Part shown: piece by piece, positions 45,341-57,509 of the stretch
Layout: each line of letters begins with the position of its first letter
Numbering within the stretch: position 1 is the stretch's first letter
DNA from: Antedon mediterranea
Taxonomy: Eukaryota > Echinodermata > Crinoidea > Comatulida > Antedonidae
Direction of reading: 5' to 3'
Assembly: GCF_964355755.1 (NCBI RefSeq)
Contig: NC_092677.1
Location: 18,570,101-18,634,100 of the forward strand
Length of the DNA: 64,000 nucleotides
Translations under genes and position numbers: made by a program
The notes under the pieces: generated by a model
The model's database searches: none
Told to the model about the DNA's origin: nothing
What the model saw: only the letters and a program-made list of their open reading frames with translations

Positions 45341-45673
45341 GTGATTACTATGCTTTCATTAACACTACAAGTTGGTCATCATATTACGTTGGATCTATGT
45401 GGACCTCAGAGATACCATCAAATTGGGGTGATTTCTGCGTCAAGTTTAACTACTATCTGAGTAATGTAAATGATCGTATAGAAATTCAACACTATCGTTC
45501 GTTTGATTATTGGGTTACAGAAAAACGTTTCCTCTTTACAAGCACAGGATGGAAGTTAGGCCATGTTAGCTTTACCACGAGTACTCCTGTTAACCGTCTG
45601 CTATTCTATGGGAGAACATATAGAAATATTGTAGCGATTAACAACGTTAACATTAGTAAAGGAACATGTGAAG
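45341..45673 (+). CDS. Gene 2 MAM 1, second exon
   Basis: 111 codons, phase 1-1: GDYYAFINTTS, MWTSEIPSNWGDFCVKFNYY (Cys3), IEIQHYRSFDYWV, GWKLGHVSFTTS, IVAINNVNISKGTCEG (Cys4). It covers the beta-sandwich and the final I-A-I-N-N-V strand typical of MAM, where IaiDDI is usual; Asp-Asp is changed to Asn-Asn in all four copies. Confidence 0.9.
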
Positions 45674-46222
45674 GTAATGTGTTAACAGTAGTGTTAAAAA
45701 TTGAAAAATAAAACAAACTACATTATAACAAATAATGATGCCCAAAATGATAAGTAATAATAATTAAAAATGATGAGCAAAAAACTGATTACAAAGATGA
45801 TTAGGATGATGATAGATTTAGATCATAGTTCAGATACAGTAAGTGTTAAATTATCCTATTCACAAAATTGCAAAGACTTCTTTATACGTGCACAATAATA
45901 ATTATGTACAATATAGCATTACATACATCAGAGGTATATATTTCAAATTTGTACCAACCTAATTTATTGATTTGGCTATTGTCTAAATTCAATAATGATG
46001 TATGTTGGTTCTATATGTTAATTGAAAGTTTCGTTTGAAGTGTTCTGTATATGTATATACATTAATAGAATCAATAAATCTTAATAATTATTTAATAATT
46101 TTTGTCAACAATTTGTGATTTAATGCAAAAATAGTAACGTCTATGTAAGTGATGTATGTGATTTCATTTAAATGTTATACTCTGGTCATTATTTTTACTT
46201 TTAAATTTTCTGGATTTAATAG
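45674..46222 (+). other. Gene 2 intron, MAM 1 to CUB 1
   Basis: 549 bases. No feature was seen. Confidence 0.55.
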
Positions 46223-46564
46223 ATTGTGTGAAAAAAATGTATCTAACAATAGGTGACACTATCAACGTAACATCCCCATATTACCCAGAAATCCATGATA
46301 ACAATCAATACTGCGAGTGGATTGTGGAAAGTCCGCAAAATACAGGAATTCTACTTACGTTTTATGACATAGAGCTGGAAAGCTGTTGTGACTTTTTGAA
46401 TATCACTTATGTTGACACCATTGGCAAAACATTGACTGAATTTTACACAGGGAGAAATGTTTACGACAGTATTCTTGCGAAAACGTACTTAAGTATAATA
46501 TTTCAAACTAACAATGACGGTGTTACCAGAGGATTTGCTCTACAACTAAAAGTTATTAACATAG
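46223..46564 (+). CDS. Gene 2 CUB 1
   Basis: 114 codons, phase 1-1. DCVKKMYLTIGDTINVTSPY (Cys1 and the SPYYP motif), YCEWIVESPQNTGI (Cys2), LTFYDIELESCCDFLNITYV (vicinal Cys), TEFYTGRN, LSIIFQTNNDGVTRGFALQL. The overall CUB fold is clear. The usual fourth Cys in the y-C-G motif is replaced (FYTG), and a second Cys sits next to Cys3. Confidence 0.9.
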
Positions 46565-46655
46565 GTATGTTTACATTTTATAAATATTTGAATAATTATG
46601 TGTTTCATATTTTACCTTTTTTCCGCAATATCATCTAAACATTTTTTTTTTGTAG

Positions 46656-46778
46656 AGTGTTCTGGTTATCTGTGCTTGACTGGTAATCGTACTGGTGTAT
46701 GTCTAGATAGTTATTTAGTTTGTGACGGATCCAATGATTGTGGTGATTGGTCTGATGAAAAACATGGGTGCACAAATC
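46656..46778 (+). CDS. Gene 2 LDLa 1
   Basis: 41 codons, phase 1-1 (CAAATC|GTGAGT donor). Six Cys: ECSGYLC, GVCLDSYLVCDGSNDCGDWS, DEKHGC. The acidic calcium site D-x4-D-C-G-D-x-S-D-E is complete. Confidence 0.9.
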
Positions 46779-47303
46779 GTGAGTTGTTTAGTAAAGAAAA
46801 CAGCATCTGGAAATATAATCAACATAATTATATATTGGACCAGAATTTAGATTTCGTAGTATTTAATATCTTGTTATATTACATAGCCTATGTAAATACG
46901 CGAACGTGATTGGTTGAAACTGCATCACATGACTACCGCTGCGAGGATCGTAAATCGTATATATCCTCGAGAACGATGATATTGACTGTGTAATTATCGT
47001 GTCCCCTGTTATTAAACATATAGATTCTCGAGTACGATGATATTGACTGTGTAATTTTCGTGTGCCAACACTCGCGTTGCCGATAAATAAACAAAAGTCA
47101 TCAACTCGATCTTGAACTCGGGTGGAATTGACACTCCACCGCAAGACAACGCTTCAACCGTTGCGCCACGGAAGTTGCTTGAAGAAATTAATCTTCTAAA
47201 CTATTTAAACTATGCATACATAGCGCCCTCATTTGTTATAAGTCCACCCTATAATATGATGAAACACCGTTTGTGATTGGTCAATACTCACGGTAGTAAC
47301 CTA

Positions 47304-49621
47304 CAGTCAGGCAGCAAAGTGGTTGACCTCGCGAATTATTACCAAATCAAAATTTGAATTGCCGCCATCTTGGAATCGCGATAAAGCAAGTAGTGCGGAA
47401 TTACAAAATGCAGCAAAAAAAAATTTCAATAACATTTAAATAGCATATTCATACAATTGAATTTATATTAATAAAATTCAACTAAGGATTTTACGAAAGA
47501 TAGGCTACTTAAGAAATACTGCCGAGATCGGTTCCCCCACACGGCGTAGGGTACCGCAGTGCTAAGGGGCCTAGGTAGGAAAAAATCTGATTTTACCTGT
47601 TAAACATGCTTGAACCAAGGCCATTTTAATATATATTATCCAGATTATATATCAAAACAAACTGATAAAAGGATTTGTTGATTTGCTTCTGATGAGAAAA
47701 GTGCCGGATTCATTTCGCTGACGGCGAATGAATACACGAATTTTCGCCATTTTCTAGCACTAGCCTTGGGTACCCAGACAGCTGATAACGATTATATTCG
47801 ATTGTCCAGACGTCTCTGCTACTGGTGCTCAATACTACAGTATGTATTACCATGGACCTATAGGTCCATGGTATTACTGTACATATAGTACTGTATGTTT
47901 AGTTTTTGCTTTCTTTATGGCAAAATAAATATTTAATTTTTATTATTGCTTATTTTGGTTTAACTTTATCCAAGAAGAAGTAAATATTATTATATATTTG
48001 CATATTACAGTCAAGTTGCAACTGCCACGAATCCACTCCACTTTGGTTACTAAATAACTAAATAATTAATAGTATAACATCATAACTAACAAACAAATTA
48101 ACAAGTTAATAAATTAACCACCATTAAAAAATTTTATTTACAAAAAAGTATTTTACATACAGTATAACATGTAATATCTTATTTACATCGAAGTAAAATA
48201 TGCCTATCAAACTATCTTGCTCAGGCTAAAATATCAAGTTATATGTCAATATTTGAGTTAAATCATCGCGATAATAAAAATTTTTATTTTTTTTTTATTT
48301 TTAAAAGACATCTGTTACGTACATCAATTTACAAATATCAAAATAGGATTGTTTTTGCAGCACAAGATGAATCACAAGTCGGATAGTTTATTCTTAGAAA
48401 CCTGAAAGAAAAAAAAAACACCAATAATGAGCTATTCATAGTTAAATAATTTTAATGTCAAATTTAGTCATCCTAAATTTTGTCGCCATGATCACTACTA
48501 TACACAATACTGTATATATAAATATCATATGTACGACCATCCAAATTACCTCATCCTACCTACAGTCCTTCCTAGCCTAGGCTACATTATTGTCATATAT
48601 TTACAAACCTCCAACAGCCACAACGTATTTTCTTTTCTTTGGCAAAGAATTTCCCGTAATATAGTCCTAAATTAATTAAATAAATCAAAAGGTCTAGGCC
48701 TAGGCCTTTCTTTAAATATCCGACGATATATATCCATAATCCAGTGGATATAGATTCAACATTTTAAACATAATAATAATATGGCTTCACATTGATTATA
48801 ATAAGTCGGCGATATGCCACTAAAAACTAGCCTGCGGCCCTCTCTATCCGCCTACAAATAGCACTGGGTTTCCGTCAAATGGGCTAGGCCTAGCCTAGGC
48901 CTAGATAATACTACAAGTTGGGTACATTTTTTTACAACCAAATAATCTACAATTATATTGCAATATTTACCAAACTAGCACCAAATCCAAAATAATAAAG
49001 CTACTAATAACATATTTTGGTATATTAACTGGTTTAAAAACGGATTGCACATAGTGATTTTGAAGGATTGAAATTACTCAACCACACGGCCTGTACTAAA
49101 CATACGAATCCAAGATGGAGTCTGCTTAGAATATATCCCCAGCTTTGAACGGATATTGAATCCGTCCCACAAGCTGAACCAAGCTTAAACTTTCAGAAAA
49201 GATAGATTAATAACCTAATAACCAACCACTAAGTTTTTATAAAGGTTCCGTGCTGATGAGAAAAGTGCCGGATTCCCTACGAAACCAAACAAATAAATCA
49301 TGTAGCCTACCTCAACGAACACCTCCATCTGCACTTTTTTCTTCAATAAGCTCTGTCGTCATTTCCTGGGCTATTTATACCAAAATTTTGTGGCGGGAAT
49401 AATCTTCCATATTAGGAGTAACAATTTCCAAATATAGAAAGATATAATTTAACCCGGATGGTGGAAATTGCAGCAGATTTGTAAGGGTATTCCTATGCAA
49501 AATGCTTGCCGCGAAGTGAAAAGCGAACCGGAAGTCACTATAACTTGGCGATGCTCAGTGACCTGCGCAGTTAAAAAACAGCGTTTTAACGGTTAAATGA
49601 GCACTTTGCTGCTCGACTGCC
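47304..49621. mobile_element. TA-target inverted-repeat element (mariner-like ends)
   Basis: Ends CAGTCAGGCAGCAAAGTG and CACTTTGCTGCTCGACTG, flanked by TA. Copy A of the host repeat lacks it and shows the empty site (ACTAGTTACTAGGTTACCAC). CAGT ends and TA target suggest Tc1/mariner. 2.3 kb, no transposase seen. A direct repeat GATGAGAAAAGTGCCGGATT occurs inside at about 47692 and 49255. Confidence 0.65.
47848..47873. repeat. Perfect 26-base palindrome
   Basis: Arms of 13 bases, TACCATGGACCTA and its complement, with no spacer, flanked by further partly paired sequence (ACAGTA / TACTGT). Confidence 0.9.
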
Positions 49622-49944
49622 TAGTAAGTAGTACGCGCTGAACATCCGGTGATTCGGCTCCTCGAAGATCGAGAAGAAGACGAATTGTTTATTCGGCCTA
49701 CCTGATTATAATATTATTATTTTTAATAGGCTTATTGATGGAAATTCTTCTGTTAATTTAAACGACCTAGGCCTAAGTGAATATTTTATTGCCAAGGAAT
49801 CATTAATTAGTAATTATCTGTATATTATTCTTCGCAAGGTAAGGTGTCTAGGCAGGCTTGTTTAAATACAATACAAATACTATAGGAGGCCTAGCCTAGC
49901 TTCACCCAACCCAGCAGCAGACTTGTTCTTGGCTATATAATATA

Positions 49945-50098
49945 ACAGATATTGCCTTTTATATCGGTTAAATATAAGATTTGACATCCCCTCGGGAATG
50001 ATATTAAGTTCTCGGGGAATATATATTCCCTCGAACATAATATCATTCCTTCGGGGATGTCAAATCTTATATTTAACCTCTAAACAGTCAATATCTGT
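49945..50098. repeat. Hairpin MITE
   Basis: Outer ends ACAGATATTG and CAATATCTGT. The main arms GGTTAAATATAAGATTTGAC ... its complement run about 40 bases with few mismatches around a TTCTCGGGGAATATATATTC centre. It is a near-perfect snap-back element. Confidence 0.8.
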
Positions 50099-51244
50099 AT
50101 AATATTCATTACTTCAACTCACGATAAGTTACATAGTTAAAAACAAACATCTATTGTGAACCCGACCCCGAGGCGTTGAGTGTGATTATTATTGTCATTT
50201 TATTCGATCAATAGTATACTAACACTAAAAACACGCGCGTGTAATTGGTTAAAAACAAGTACTTGCTAGTTGCACATTTCTGGAATTCCAGGGCCATGCT
50301 ACGTCAATCTACATTATTACGCCGGTCCGAGGCGTGGGGTGTGGTCATTTTCCCAAAAAAAACGTCGTTTTTTTACTAAAAATAACAATAAAATACGCAC
50401 ATGAAATCTAATTGTCAGGTCCAATTGGAAGATGCTTCATCAGAGTTTATGTAACAGGTTGAAATTAAAACTGGCAGGCAAAACATTATTTTGGTATTTT
50501 ACCGTCAACCCAATTAAGTTTATAGAATCTGTAGAAATAAATATGCAAACAGTGACCTATTGATTCTAGGAGATTTTAATCGATCAGCTGAACCGAACGA
50601 CACGAAAAGTGCAATGGATGATCATCTCATTGGACAGTTGTGGACTTTTGCAATGTAATTGCCATGCTACTCGTGTGAATACGATTCTTGATTTAGTTAT
50701 ATTAATATTTCTCTGAAAAGATAATATCGCTAGAGATGTTTTATTTCCAACCAAAATTTCTGATTGTATAATAATGTGCAATTCTAATATTTGAAAATGT
50801 TGTACCGTGGCATATTATTGATTTAAAAAATTATGTGAATAAGGCTACCAAAATGTTTTAAGATTTTTACGTAAGACCAAATTCATAGTAAGGGTACGAA
50901 TATTTTTTTTATTTTTTTAAATTTTTTTAAATGTGTTATGTTATGTGTCTCTTTTTTCTCCACATAATTAACAGAAAATGAAATACTCACAATTCAAATA
51001 TAGGCCTACTAGACTTTTTATAAAGTGTATACGCATCCAACACGCCAATTATAGGATGGATAAAAACGAAATGAAAGCTACATCTCTACTACTAACCACC
51101 AACAAATACAGCTCCACTACTATGTGGTGATTGTTCAATAATTGGTAACGTTTTAGTGCATATTTAGCGGAGCCTATTATACCGGTCGGGTATGGTCAAT
51201 TATTTACAATTATTTTAATATGATCATGATTTTTGTCAAATTAG

Positions 51245-51376
51245 GTTCTATAAGTTGTAACTTTGATGTTGATATGTGTGGTTGGGACCCGTATCCGTAC
51301 ATCGGTAATTCATATCAGAATGCACCATGGCAACGATCAGACGAACGAATTGATGATAAATTTGACACAGACCAAG
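51245..51376 (+). CDS. Gene 2 MAM 2, first exon
   Basis: 44 codons, phase 1-1. SISCNFDVDMCGWDPYPYIG, then APWQRSDERIDDKFDTDQ. Donor CAAG|GTAGAT. Confidence 0.88.
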
Positions 51377-52045
51377 GTAGATTTTTTATTGTTCTGATCT
51401 AGAGCATAGATATAATGAATATACATATAAGTGTAAACAAAGTCTCAGCGCTAATATAATTCTTAGTAGTCAGAATCGACTTACCACGCACTCAAAATTC
51501 CTCTGACGACTAGGCACAATTTAAACTGATTTTATAGTGCAGGTTATTATAAACAGAGCCAATTAAAAAAATTAGTTTTGCTAAATATTCATTTTAGATC
51601 ATGAGAACATTTTAAATGAAAATTTCCTTAAGGTTAATGTTTTGAAATGTGTAATAAAGAACATTTAGTTTGTGGATAAATTGTTCAATTCGCGAAGATA
51701 ACAACAGGTGCTAGAGCATATAACACATACCACAAGAGGAATATATTTCAAACTTCTGATTTTTTTAATTTGTAACCATAGCTACTAAATTAGATAATGA
51801 TCTTTCTGTGTTTTTATGCTAATGTAACGTTTTGTTTGGAATGTTCTGTCTTTTTTTATAGAATAATATTATTTGCATAAATGAAATCAATCTTTTTGAA
51901 TATTTATATTAATATCGTCAAATGATTATATGTAAACATTGAGGAAATTTAATTTAGATATTATACTTCAACAAGCTAAATATATTAATATTCTTATTCC
52001 AGACACGATGTAGAATATAATGTACATTACCCTTATTTTTTTCAG
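51377..52045 (+). other. Intron inside MAM 2
   Basis: 669 bases. Parts resemble the intron inside MAM 1, in keeping with duplication of whole units. No feature was seen. Confidence 0.5.
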
Positions 52046-52378
52046 GCGATTATTATGCTTTCATTCAACATTCTTGGTACTACGACGATGGATATATGTG
52101 GACCACAGAGATACCATCGAGTTGGGGTGATTTCTGTGTTACATTCAACTATTATTTGAATGATACAAATGGTCATATAGAAATTGAACACTATCGTTCC
52201 TTTGATTATTGGGTTAATTTCAAAGGGTTCTACTTTACAAGTAGAGAATGGAAGCTAGGACATGTTAGCTTTACCACGAGTACTCCTGTCAACCGTCTGA
52301 AATTCTATGGACGATCATATACATATAGAAACATTGTAGCAATTAACAACGTTAACATCAGTAGAGGAACATGTGAAG
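52046..52378 (+). CDS. Gene 2 MAM 2, second exon
   Basis: 111 codons, phase 1-1. GDYYAFIQHSWYYDDGYMWT, WGDFCVTFNYYLNDTNG, WKLGHVSFTTSTPVNRL, NNVNISRGTCEG. Same length as in unit 1. Confidence 0.9.
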
Positions 52379-53217
52379 GTAAACTGTTATTAATGAAATG
52401 CGTATAGTTTTAATGATTGGAACAAATTAAAGAATTACATATACCAAATGATACCCTATAATGATAATTGAATGATGAGCAAAGAATAAAGCTGCTTAAT
52501 TATGTTTATAAAATAATAATAATATAAATTTCAAAGAAAATGTCCTTGAGAGATTTATTTTTTGAAATGAAATAATAAAGCAAATTTAGATTCTGAGTAA
52601 ATTCCAATCCGGCTAAGATAAAGAAGCTGCTAAAATGGTTATACTTTCATACACTTTTTTATACGTGTATAGCGCTCAGTATGTTCACTAAAACACAATA
52701 TTACAAATCAGAGGTGGTGCATATTTATTTATAAATTTATAAATTTGTACCAATGTTAGCTATTTCTCTAAATTAGACGATGATGTATGTTGCTTTTAAT
52801 TAAACGTTGTGTTTTGACTTTTCTGTCTTTGTATAGAGCAATATTATTTGAATAGGCCTATTCAATTTAATTTTTACACTTATTAACGTCCAAAAGACAA
52901 AAAAGTAACCAAAAAAACAATAATAAAGAAAAATGGACGAAAGCAGATCCCAGATAGATAAGTCTCTTGTGACGGGATTGCCTTTACAAATTACTTAAAA
53001 ATTAGAAATTATGAATAAAATTTAAAAAAAATAAAGTAAATATTATATATAAATAAATATATATATATATATTCTGTAAGAATCACAATGTATTTCTTAT
53101 TATTTATATTAATGTATCGTCAAAGGATTATGTAAACATTAAGGAAATTTAATTTAGATATTATGCTTTGATCATTATAATTATTAACTGTAAAATATTT
53201 CTTAAATTATTCAATAG
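52379..53217 (+). other. Gene 2 intron, MAM 2 to CUB 2
   Basis: 839 bases, with a TATATATATATA run near 53048-53065. No exon was seen. Confidence 0.55.
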
Positions 53218-53553
53218 ATTGTATGAAACATATTTACCTAACAACAAATGATGTTACCAACATAACATCCCCATACTACCCAGAAACCCATAACAACCAA
53301 TACTGTGAGTGGATCGTTGAAAGTCCGCAGAATACAGAAATTCTGCTTACGTTATATGATTTGGAGCTTCAGACCTGTTGTGACTTTTTAAAGATCATTT
53401 ATGTTGACTTACTTGGCAATACCGTTACTGAATTTTTCACTGGACAAAATAATAACAACATTTTAGCTAAAGATTACTTAAGTATAATATTTCAAAGTAA
53501 CCATGACGGTGCTATCAGAGGATTTGCTCTACAGATAGAAGTTATTGACATAG
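53218..53553 (+). CDS. Gene 2 CUB 2
   Basis: 112 codons, phase 1-1. DCMKHIYLTTNDVTNITSPY, YCEWIVESPQNTEI, LELQTCCDFLKIIYVD, TEFFTGQNN, LSIIFQSNHDGAIRGFALQI. The vicinal CC and the missing fourth Cys are as in CUB 1. Confidence 0.9.
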
Positions 53554-54518
53554 GTACAGTATGTTCACATTATATAATTATTAAAGCAAGTTTTCTATTA
53601 CATTATTACTGTTTACAAACATTAAGAGCCATTGTCTGTAAGAATCAAAGAAATATCAAAAAGAGTGGCAGAAAAAAAAAATAGATTTCTTTCAAATTTT
53701 GCACATGGCTATATATGTGTTGAGAGAAAATCAAATATGAAGTATTTTTTATTTCACACGTATATTTCCATGGCAACGACCAAATTTGTGTTTTTGACAA
53801 ATTTTGTCCTTTTTTAAGGTTTTTAAAAATGGATATTGGTACTATTTTGATGAACGATATTTTTTGTTTTGTTCATTTAATTATAAAAAATAATTAGTGT
53901 ATGCATAATAACAATGCATTGTGTACCTGTTTCATATTTTTTTATTTTTTTTTTATTTTATACTTTGGGAGATACCATTTATTTAAAAAGGGGTGTTCTT
54001 CACTTTTTTTAAATTGTTCAATGCAACTAAACTTTACTTCACTATAACACCTAAAGAAGTGTATTTTTTTAGCTAATTTATTACAAATAGGTAGTTCTAA
54101 TGTTTAATAATTGATTTCTAAAATAAAATACTGGGGTAATTTTTAAATATACAAGCAGTGTTGCGAGAAACATAGGCATTTTTATAATAAAAAAAAACAT
54201 GGTATATTAGTAAAAACATTTTATTTTCTTTGATTATTTGATTTGAAACTCATTGGTCAGAAAAAATTCTTAATATTTTATATAGTTGTAGTTGTGTTGT
54301 GAGAAAAAAAACAATTTTAATTATAGATTCTGTAATTCCCAGTTTTAATGTCATTTTATAGGTTATAGGCTATCCTCTGGAAATTTTAATAAATTATCAG
54401 ATCGTTGTGAATTTTAATCTTAATTTTGAAACTCCTCTTTCATTTGTTTACTTCTTTTATTTGCTAACCTAAGCAGATCCCACATGCCCCATCCACCACC
54501 ACTTTCGACTACCACCCC

Positions 54519-54531
54519 CCCCCCCCCCCAC
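54519..54531 (+). repeat. Poly-C run
   Basis: A mononucleotide C run of about 13 in a C-rich patch (about 54480-54690) inside the TTAA element, sharply unlike the AT-rich surroundings. Confidence 0.8.
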
Positions 54532-55135
54532 CCCGACTATAACCACAAAACGATAAACTGCAACACTTTTGTGTGTCAAATGCATGCATTCAAGCACCAC
54601 CCACACTGCCGCTACCATCGCCCCAATGAATAGACGGATTCAAACTCCTCCATCCCACCCCCTCCACTTTCACCCACCCCAAGTTAAAAATTGCAATGCA
54701 AAAGATAGGACATAAAGTTAAGTTTTTAGAGCCTCGCCTTCAACCCCCTAACTATTTCAAAGTCCTGGATCCACCACTTTCCCTGATGTGAAATTTCATT
54801 TCATTTAAGGTCAGCATGTAAAATATCACACTTTATTATTAAATATTGGTTTTAAATTCTATATTATTTTTACTGTGATGGTTGGATTCAGTATTAATAA
54901 TTAATTAATAATTATCTGATAATTATTTAATTTCCCTTAGTTATGCATAGCAACAGTTACTATGGTAACTAAAATTGAGATATTATTTAGATTTTGCATA
55001 TTTATCTTATACAAACTTAAATTTGTAGATTATTAGCATGCATGCCTTATTTGCATTTTCAAATTCGTCAGGTCATATTCGTAAGGATTTTCTTCTGTGA
55101 TTATTTTTATTCATGAAAACTCCATATTTTATTTA

Positions 55136-55700
55136 CAGGGGGCACCTCCCGTAAGTGGCCACCTCTCTTAACGGACGCACTTTGAAAAGCCTGTTTGTTC
55201 TTCCTATCTAATTAGTGCATTTGGTGCTTACCGTAAGCAGCTGCGGGCACCTTTTTATACTAAAAATGACATTTTTTGTAAGCGGCCAATCGAAAAATGT
55301 GATACTTATTGCATGAACCTATGAATTAGAGGTCCATGTTTATTGTATTTCTTTATATATTAGCTTTATTTTGAAGAGGTTTTAAAAACATTAATGTGAA
55401 GAGATGAGAAAACTACACAGATTTTGACCGACCATTTTTCATATGATAAAAGCTTTTAAAATTTGTCTGAAAATGCTACAAAATACTAAACCACCTGATT
55501 ATAAACACTAATAGGCCTACAATTAGCTGGAAAATTGAGAGGCTCGTTTCGTTAAGAATATCGTATATAGCCATAATACGTGATTTTGGCCCTTTATCGG
55601 CAGAACCTCCCGTAAGGGGTCACCACCCTTAAGGGGTCACCACCCGTAAGCGGCCACTTTTTCAGGTCCCGAGGGTGGCCACTTACGGGAGGTTCAACTG
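55136..55700. mobile_element. pogo-like MITE nested in the TTAA element
   Basis: Left end CAGGGGGCACCTCCCGTAAG, right end CTTACGGGAGGTTCAACTG, TA on both sides. The CAG-AACCTCCCGTAAGTGGCCAC theme is typical of pogo/Tigger-type MITEs. An internal repeat of the host element near 55995-56030 shows the uninterrupted sequence. 565 bases, no coding. Confidence 0.75.
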
Positions 55701-57386
55701 TATTTAAAAAAACAATTATCCATAGTTACGCATAGAAACAGGTTCTAAGATAACATAAATAATACAATTTGACATAACTTGACCCAACAATTGACCCTTT
55801 CACAAGGTCAGACATTTTCTGGGATTCAGTAGATAAGTAAATTTGGGAAAAAGTAGTAAAGCTATGTAATCAATTGTTTGTAGTCATGAAACCCCATATT
55901 AAAAATATTGTACTTAGTTACTTATAGAAACAGTTGCTACAATATACTATAGGTAAAATGTTGATGTCATTTGACCTCAATATGTAAAAAATTTTTTTCT
56001 TCATGAAAACTCCATATTTAATTTTTTTTTAAATATCCTTAGTTACGTAGACAGATTTAAGATAACATTAAAGGTCAATTGTTTACCTTTATTCAAATTT
56101 GTCAAGACTTTCTTTCTGAGATTATTAGGATTCAGTATTTAAAGTACATTTAGCAAAAAGTAGAAATGTAAAACTATCTAGAACAAATGTTTTGTGTTTA
56201 TGAAAAACCCCCTATTTTTTTGAAATTTTCGCATAGAAACAGTTACTATGGTAAAATGTTGACCTCATTTGACCTCAAAATGAATGAATTTACAAGGTCA
56301 AGTTTGTCATTAATAGAATGCAGTAGAAGTAAAATTGAGAAAAATTACAAATGCAATCAATTCTTTGTAGGCTATTTATAAAAACGCCATTTTTTACGTT
56401 TAAAAAAATTTTTTTGATTAAAGATTAATAGTTGTAGTAAAGTGTGGACCTGTCCTGTTTTGCCTTCTGACCCCTTTTGACCTCAAATGACCTATTTACA
56501 AGGTCAGATTTTTGGAGGTCTTTCTGTATCTCTTTACACAAAATAGATTTAAAAATTTATAAAAACCATTGACGCAATTATTTCAAAGTTTAACATTATT
56601 TTTCATCAACTAAATATTTCAATGCAAAATACTGTTTTTCTGGCAATTAATTGAAATAAACCTGGCAACACATTCTCCTATTTTATCTAAACTATTTGTA
56701 TGACTCTAGTAGCATTATGACAAGCCACATATACATTTTATTATTGGATTAGCCATATTTAAATTGTGTTTCATGTGTTTTGTTTGTTGATATTTTGTTT
56801 GTATTTTTCGTATTTTCCTGGCAATACAAAACCTATGTACCCCAGTGTTTTTTTTGTGATTATTGTTGACAAACATATTGACTATCAAATTAAAAAACCT
56901 CATTGATTTAAAAACACCACTTTGGAAGTTATAGGTACGTTTATGAGGTATACTTTTATAAAAAAATATTTTTTAAAAACACCCCTTTTTAAAATAATGG
57001 TATCAACCAAACTCCATTTTGTAATTTTTTTTTCTACATTAAATGGATCTCAATACATGTTGTTTACACTGCTATAAACAAAAACTGTATACTGTAAGTA
57101 TTTTTGGTTAAAATAAGTATACAAGTTTGTACTTTTTCACTATAGAAAATCTGTGAAAAATGGCAAAAACATCAAAATTTGGATAATTGACCGTTGTCAT
57201 GGCAACGGAGGCTAAACATTAAAATGAATGCTGTAAATATGCTTTTTTTTAAATGTCTATCCATGGTAAAAATTTGAGAGAAATCCAATTTTTTACATCT
57301 GCCACCAAATCTTTGATTTTTACAGACAATGGCTCTTAATTTGTTTCAGATTTTACTTTTTCATAATAAAAAAATCTTTCTTGTAG

Positions 57387-57509
57387 AATGTTTGGGATAT
57401 TTGTGCTTGAATGGTTCTAGTCCTGGCGTTTGTTTAAATAGATCTATAGTTTGTGATGGAACCAATGATTGCGGTGATTGGTCCGATGAAAGACATGGGT
57501 GTACGGACC
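57387..57509 (+). CDS. Gene 2 LDLa 2
   Basis: 41 codons, phase 1-1. ECLGYLCLNGSSPGVC, IVCDGTNDCGDWSDERHGC. Six Cys and a full calcium site. Acceptor TTTCTTGTAG, donor GGACC|GTGAGT. Confidence 0.9.

Larger units (their letters stand above)
46864..49659 (-). repeat. Composite dispersed repeat, copy B
   Basis: Reverse-orientation match of 21391-23497 outside the insertion at 47304-49621. It has the same tRNA-like boxes (A box complement at 47159-47169, B box complement at 47109-47119). Confidence 0.7.
46779..51244 (+). other. Gene 2 intron, LDLa 1 to MAM 2
   Basis: 4.5 kb, over half of it the composite repeat copy B with its mariner-like insertion (46864-49659). The remainder (49660-51244) holds a hairpin MITE and unrecognised AT-rich sequence. 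No exon was seen. Confidence 0.6.
53626..57335. mobile_element. TTAA-flanked inverted-repeat element in gene 2 intron
   Basis: Ends GAGCCATTGTCTGTAAGAAT and TTTTTACAGACAATGGCTC, both bordered by TTAA (53622-53625, 57336-57339). Imperfect arm similarity continues over 150 or more bases (ATGGCAAC, ATTTGGATTTCTCTCAAATT-like patches). The 3.7-kb inside shows degenerate repeats of a TAGTTACGCATAGAAACAG / GACCTCATTTGACCTCAA theme and a nested MITE, but no transposase. Its ATTGTC end resembles that of 8150-11382, so both may belong to one superfamily. It sits between CUB 2 and LDLa 2 and explains that 3.8-kb intron. Confidence 0.75.

Noticed and set aside
53554-53684. Extension of the CUB 2 frame past 53553
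   Set aside because: The donor GTACAG and the fixed phase-1 exon end in all CUB copies show that this is intron read-through.
54519-54531. Assembly gap or vector from the poly-C run
   Set aside because: The flanks continue the same C-rich patch and the element boundaries on both sides match, so it is read as a real simple repeat.
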